Shown here: positions 59,751 to 64,000 of the stretch, one piece after another
How the letters are laid out: every line of letters begins with the position of its first letter
Numbering within the stretch: position 1 is the stretch's first letter
From: Hygrocybe punicea
Taxonomy: Eukaryota; Basidiomycota; Agaricomycetes; Agaricales; Hygrophoraceae
Assembly (NCBI GenBank): GCA_963556145.1
Contig: OY744471.1
Span: 303,590-367,589 of the forward strand
Direction: 5' to 3'
DNA: 64,000 nucleotides
Notes under the pieces: model-generated
The model's database searches: none
What the model was told of the DNA's origin: nothing
Seen by the model: the letters and a program-made list of their open reading frames with translations, nothing else
Made by a program: the position numbers and the translations under genes

Positions 59751-60231
59751 TGTGGGTGGAAGGAGCTGAGATGTCGATGAAGCGGTTGTCGGGTGTGCGA
59801 TGAGCGGGTCGGGTAACGTGGGCGATGACGGCGTGGACGAAGACGAAGACGGGGACGATGACGATGATGGAGTTTTCGATGTCGAGAGCGAAGACGTGGA
59901 CGGGGGTTCTAGCGAGGTCGAAGTCGGGGACGTAGGCGATGCGGGTGTCGAACTGAGATCGGATGAGTCGGGTGTAATGGTAATTATCGGTATATCGACC
60001 GATTCGAGACTGTCGGATGAAAGATATAGGGGGGTGTTTGACCCTGAGACGAGCGGGAGATTGTTATGTCGAGCGAGGTGGTCGGGTACTAGCTGGAAGA
60101 AGTCGTCGTCGATTGTCGGGTCGAAGGCGGCTAAAGAGAGTTCTTGTTGAAGAGTTCTTCAAGGAAGATCTCGAAGACGACGGTCAGAGGGAGGGATACG
60201 GGAAGAGGAAGCTATGGTGGTGCTAGACTAT
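59751..60231 (-). other. outer element 5' leader
   Basis: The untranslated leader lies between the primer-binding site and gag. On the plus strand it is Asp/Glu/Gly-codon-like simple sequence ('gacgatgac'-type), which gives a 116-codon frame I regard as chance. A packaging signal would be expected here but cannot be recognised. Confidence 0.5.
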
Positions 60232-60249
60232 TCCTCGCGGTGGGCTCCA
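60232..60249 (-). other. primer-binding site of the outer element
   Basis: The minus strand reads TGGAGCCCACCGCGAGGA, two bases inside the 5' LTR. The 18 bases are identical to the nested element's site. Confidence 0.72.
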
Positions 60250-60251
60250 GA

Positions 60252-61046
60252 TGTAAAGGCGAGGTCAGGGTGGCTGTGGAATAATAATCCTAAAGCCTGT
60301 GGGGTCAGCGTAGAAGTGACTAGGAATAGTCTAACAAGCTTCAGTAAGATAATAGGATATAAAAGGTAAGAAGCCGCCAAGTAAACTACTGAAATCTATC
60401 GAGACCGATCAAAGCCGACGAAGCCGACGATGTCGGGTATGGCAGGTCGGGTGTCGGGTGACGAGAAACGTAGAGATTAAGACGGTAGAACGACGGGGAG
60501 AGCGTCGAGGAATCCGACGAGTAATGTGTGCGATGGATTTTACTGAGAGACTAATTCTCAGAGAGAGGAAACGGGGGAACTGGTTTCTTATTTTGAGACG
60601 GCGCTTGGGCACCGTTTTTATACTACAAAGTTCTGTACCTAGATTCGGACGAGAGTCCTCGGCCGATGAGAGGAAACAAAGGAGAATAAAAATGGGGAAG
60701 TAGGAAGAGCGTTGCGAGGCGACGATGACAGGGAAAATGGGTGGAAGATATAAAAAACCGTAAAAGATGCAATATACTTTACTATATCCCCATAAGGGAG
60801 ACGCTAGGCGTGAATAAGGCAAGTCCGATGTCGGGATCCCAGTCCAATGAGATCTATCTTTGATATTTGAAGTTCTGCGAGTTTACGAGATAGACCGACC
60901 AGGTACGTGAGCGGCCATGCTAGTCGGTATGCATCGGGTTGCGTCGGGTTGCGTCGGGTTCGAACGTAGATTGCTAGAGACGTCGGGTTCGAGCGGATTC
61001 GCTAGATATCAATGTTACGGCCTCAGAGGGTCGAGGACCCTCTACA
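60252..61046 (-). repeat. outer element, 5' LTR (795 bp)
   Basis: Same length and ends as 45250-46044. The 16 differences between the two are all C/T or G/A and all fall at CpG positions. ACGA follows at 61047-61050. Confidence 0.93.
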
Positions 61047-61708
61047 ACGAAGACGTTGCCCTTAATACCGGAATGATTCTGAAGGAAATGCTGAAGCATG
61101 AGTCGTTGTGCAAAATCTTGTTACATTCGGATCAGTGAGCTTCGGTTACCAACGTCTATGCCAACCTCCTAACGTAGACTTCACCGACAGATTCTACACA
61201 TTCCTGCACTACATCGAAACGACTACATTCGGAATCTCCTGTGATGCATTTGCCACTTTGAAGGAAACACTCACATGACACAAACCTATGGTAGCGGAAT
61301 ATTTGGACAAGAATTATGATCAAGTCCATCATCTTCATTCCTTTATGTCCATGATTTCTCCGTGATTGTCTGACCGTGACGGTATCAGTTCTTTTCCTCC
61401 TTCACAACGCTCATATTGTCCAACAACTATGTTACAAAACGCCAATCTCTCAAGCTCCTCGGGGAGATCCTACTTGACCATGCCAACTTCAACGTCATGA
61501 CTTGTTATATCGCGAACGAGGCGAATCTCAAAAGAAGCCACCGCAGATCGAAACCATCCTCCGCCGAAATAAAGACAAACTCCTAGTTGTCCTCAAAAAC
61601 TTCCATAATGACAAGGAAGGTTCGTGACTCCTGCTTCTCTTCCACTGAAACCATTTACGGGTTCCCCCTTTTGCATTTTTCTAGATGAACAGTTCAGTGT
61701 GAGTCCGG
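61047..61708 (+). pseudogene. Mo25/HYM1-like gene, 3' part, decayed
   Basis: The reading frame lost at 45249 resumes right after the LTR: EDVALNTGMILKEMLKHESL, then FYTFLHYIETTTFGISCDAF and LKETLT. TGA (61276-61278) then interrupts before HKPMVAEYLDKNYD. Further exons give [43 protein letters not shown] and [23 protein letters not shown]. Between ANLK and the proline-rich KPPQIE about 25-30 codons present in Mo25 proteins (the helix before 'NPKKP') are missing, an internal deletion. With the TAG in the 5' part this gives two stops, a deletion and a retroelement insertion, so the gene is dead. The end is cut off by a solo LTR. Confidence 0.85.
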
Positions 61709-63108
61709 TGTCATGACCCCAAGTGTTTTTGGGTGTAATGTCATGGGTTTACCATCGGACCACGGACTTAGATATTTAAGTGCAACACTATGGATGCACA
61801 CCTACACTCATTAGTACCCATTCTATGCCCTTTCCACATTACGCATGCTAGTGAACAGACACAAATAGCATACCTTTATATCATTTATTATGGCTTCACT
61901 AGTAATGCCCAGACCTAGCCGTTTATGTATGGTGCACAGAGGCACATCCCCCACTCATTAGTATTTATTATATATTTCTCTGTATTGCGCGTACAAGGAG
62001 ACAAGCCCAACTAGTATTGTTACCTATATTAGCAGTAATGGATTGATTACAAATCTTGTTTACTTGTATTGATCAAAAGCGGCTCAGCTAGATAATGGGA
62101 AATGATTAGATAAGATGTGAACAAGAGGATGGTAAGATAATGATAAGATAGGATGCATCAGAGAGTGATTGTGATATTCTGCTTACATAAAGACAATGGT
62201 CTATTGTTCTGAGCAGTCTATTGTTCTAAACAGTCCAAATGGAGATAGAGCCCATTGTTCACAGCCTCTTTGATGCCATCCATTGTTCTCATGACTCAGT
62301 CCTATTGTTCTCACTTTCCCATTGTTCTCAGTCCCCCATTGTTCTCCAACAGTATAAATAGGGCCCCCAAATTCCAGTAGTCAGTAGGATTTCCCCCCTC
62401 ACCACTCAGTAGTCACTCTCAGTTGGGTTCACACAGTGTGATCCCTCATTCTCTTAGTACTAGTAGTTACTCATTGTAGTAGCTAGTGCTTGCAATCCAG
62501 TCTAGTTCACTCTTATTCTATCATTCCCTGAGTTCCCCTTGTCATCAAGGAGAATTCACCCAGTTCACTCAGTTCAATCAATTCATTAGTCAGCATTAGT
62601 CAGCTAGATACATTTCTAAGGTTAAGGTTTCATCCTAAATAGATACACTTCTAAGGTTAAGGTTTCATCCTAAACAAAAACAGAGTATTCAAAAGATATT
62701 AAAGATATCCCTGAACTAGTAGCCAATGTGCATTTGAAGCTTCGGATTTAAGTCAGATATTATAATACCCAGAGATACTCTTGATTGAATAGGCCCTGTA
62801 GCCAAAACTGTCCATATTCAACTGGTGAATATTGTTATCAGTATTCATTAGTTCATATTTTTATATTCCAGTAGTGAATATTAGTATTTTCAGTACATCA
62901 CACACCCAATTGCTATTCATACCTACTCAAAGTCTCAATTCTTAATTGAAGAGACCTCACTATTACATTCTATTGATTCATATAGTACATATACCCACAA
63001 ACCCCTTCCTGATAGGTTATTTAGATATTAAAAACCCACGAACAACAAGAAGGTACCTGAACAAAGTCAACTCCGGTAATTCTTGGTGAAACAAACATTC
63101 ACATAACA
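61709..63108 (+). repeat. probable solo LTR (1.4 kb) with CCGG duplication
   Basis: The segment starts TGTCATGACCCC and ends CACATAACA, i.e. TG...CA, and is flanked by CCGG at 61705-61708 and 63109-63112. It contains a TATA-like AGTATAAATAGGGC near 62351 with CA-rich downstream sequence and an internal direct repeat (aggttaaggtttcatcctaa, twice, 62620-62672). No ORF longer than chance occurs, and its sequence is unrelated to the other LTRs here. Strand is set by the TATA-like motif. It interrupts what appears to be the last intron of the Mo25-like pseudogene, after the donor GTGAGT. Confidence 0.65.
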
Positions 63109-64000
63109 CCGGATTCCCTTGGAAACTTACTATCGCTCGTTATACATCAACTGGTCTCGACTCTTAATATCCTTGTGCGTTTCTTATCTCCCTTCATTTC
63201 ATTGTGGCGCATTCCCATACACTCTAGATAGGTCTCTTGGTCCTTTAGCCAGCTGGACTGAAGACATGGTGGATGTTGGTCAACGCTGATTGTTTGGTCG
63301 TTGAGCCACCTTCTGGGCTACGCCTCTCTGATCATTTCCTGCGGCTGCGAGCAATGACTCAGAATCTCGCCTTTTGCTTCATCGATCCTCTCAATCTACC
63401 CCCGGCATCCTTTATCGTTCATCTGTGCCATCCTTCAGATCTTCAGACATCGTCACACCCGCGGAACGGAATGGGGCGGTTTGGGTGGCGGGGCGGCGGG
63501 GTGGCGGGGCGGCGGGGATGCACCTAGACAGCAATCAATAGCAATGTTTTTTATTAGAAATGGGAATGTTTTTTAATGTATCTTAATGGCGAAACATCTG
63601 CTCAGGGTGCAGAAATCTATTTAAATTCCGGAATTATATTTTCATGGAAGTTATACTACCTAAAAGTTTCTAGATAGGTGGACTTTTCACTGGGGTTGAC
63701 TGACCAAATCTGCATGTATTTTTGCCCATGTTCAAATCAACCAAATCTAGAGTAAAGAGGGGCCATGTGTGTTAAGAAATCAGGCAATTCGAACAGCATA
63801 ATTGTCCCATCAACGTTTGGCAAAGACATATATACCTCTTCGACTTGAGCGGAGCCCTAGGTAGGTAAAAAAAAAACCCTCCAGTTTGTATGATTGGGAA
63901 GGGAGGCAATATGGTTCCACGTACAGATTGACATATGGCAGGTGGGGCATTCTGCAGAGGTGTTCCAACCTTGCGAACTGTGGTACATCATGCTGGTAAC
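63109..64000. other. intergenic tail, no gene recognised
   Basis: The first part may be the rest of the Mo25-like last intron. A G-rich tract at about 63470-63517 has many GGGG/GGCGG runs. An 84-codon frame overlapping it shows no motif. The right end is AT-rich. Confidence 0.45.

Larger units (their letters stand above)
45250..61046 (-). mobile_element. Ty3-type LTR retrotransposon (about 9.8 kb) carrying a nested element
   Basis: Two 795-bp direct repeats beginning TG and ending CA, in the same orientation, flank gag and pol on the minus strand. The 4-bp ACGA at 45246-45249 and 61047-61050 is the target duplication. Removing it and one ACGA rejoins the Mo25-like reading frame exactly, through Tyr-Glu-Asn-Glu-Asp-Val. 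Coding-strand order is 5' LTR (60252-61046), primer-binding site, leader (59751-60231), gag-protease, RT-RNase H, integrase, a convergent plus-strand gene, then 3' LTR. Net of the nested 6,015-bp element and its duplication, the length is about 9,778 bp. The RT style (for example WVHRNIPIPPGI, TFNGKKLELCRPSVIVVGHR) is a basidiomycete Ty3 lineage without a chromodomain at the integrase end. Confidence 0.92.

Noticed and set aside
45250..61046. RIP as the cause of LTR divergence
   Set aside because: RIP usually gives CpA-to-TpA changes in dense clusters. Here every change is at CpG and density is low, so spontaneous deamination of methylated CpG fits better.

Overview
This window is nuclear DNA from a filamentous basidiomycete, almost certainly an Agaricomycete. 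Genes carry many 45-60 nt introns, and several families are typical of mushrooms: DUF6534-type seven-TM proteins, DUF6698, Plavaka-type transposase remnants, and a basidiomycete lineage of Ty3 elements. No bacterial-style operon, CRISPR array, rRNA or recognisable tRNA gene was seen.

Left arm (1-8866) is transposon debris. It holds the 3' part of a Ty3/gypsy chromovirus whose protease and integrase each carry a changed catalytic Asp, a downstream ORF with a frame jump, the truncated N-terminus of a Plavaka-like transposase, and a DUF6698 gene with an in-frame stop.

The gene-rich middle (8867-43535) opens with a probable ureide/biuret nitrogen module. A single minus-strand gene fuses an isochorismatase-type cysteine hydrolase to an allophanate-hydrolase-type amidase. 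It is divergent from an NCS1 permease across a 379-bp promoter containing GATA motifs. Then come a CNNM/Mam3 transporter, a small hypothetical gene, an FtsJ-like methyltransferase, an MCT-like MFS transporter, a peroxisomal dienoyl-CoA isomerase (ending -AKL) divergent from an Ssz1-type Hsp70, a UBP14/USP5 deubiquitinase starting 36 bp after Ssz1, two tandem DUF6534 genes, a Rab7-like GTPase with a large insert, and ATG4.

The right arm (44762-63108) is a Russian doll. A Mo25/HYM1-like pseudogene is split by a 9.8-kb Ty3-type element (LTRs 795 bp, 4-bp duplication ACGA). This element encodes gag-pol on the minus strand and, facing it, an intron-containing gene for a Zn2Cys6-type protein on the plus strand. 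That facing gene is itself split by a 6.0-kb non-autonomous element (LTRs 929 bp, no differences seen, duplication ACGC) which shares its host element's primer-binding site. A separate 1.4-kb solo LTR (duplication CCGG) sits farther along the same pseudogene. All 16 differences I count between the two outer LTRs are CpG transitions, which suggests loss of methylated cytosines. The tail after 63109 holds no recognisable gene.

All coordinates, intron boundaries and differences were read by eye. No alignment or database search was run.
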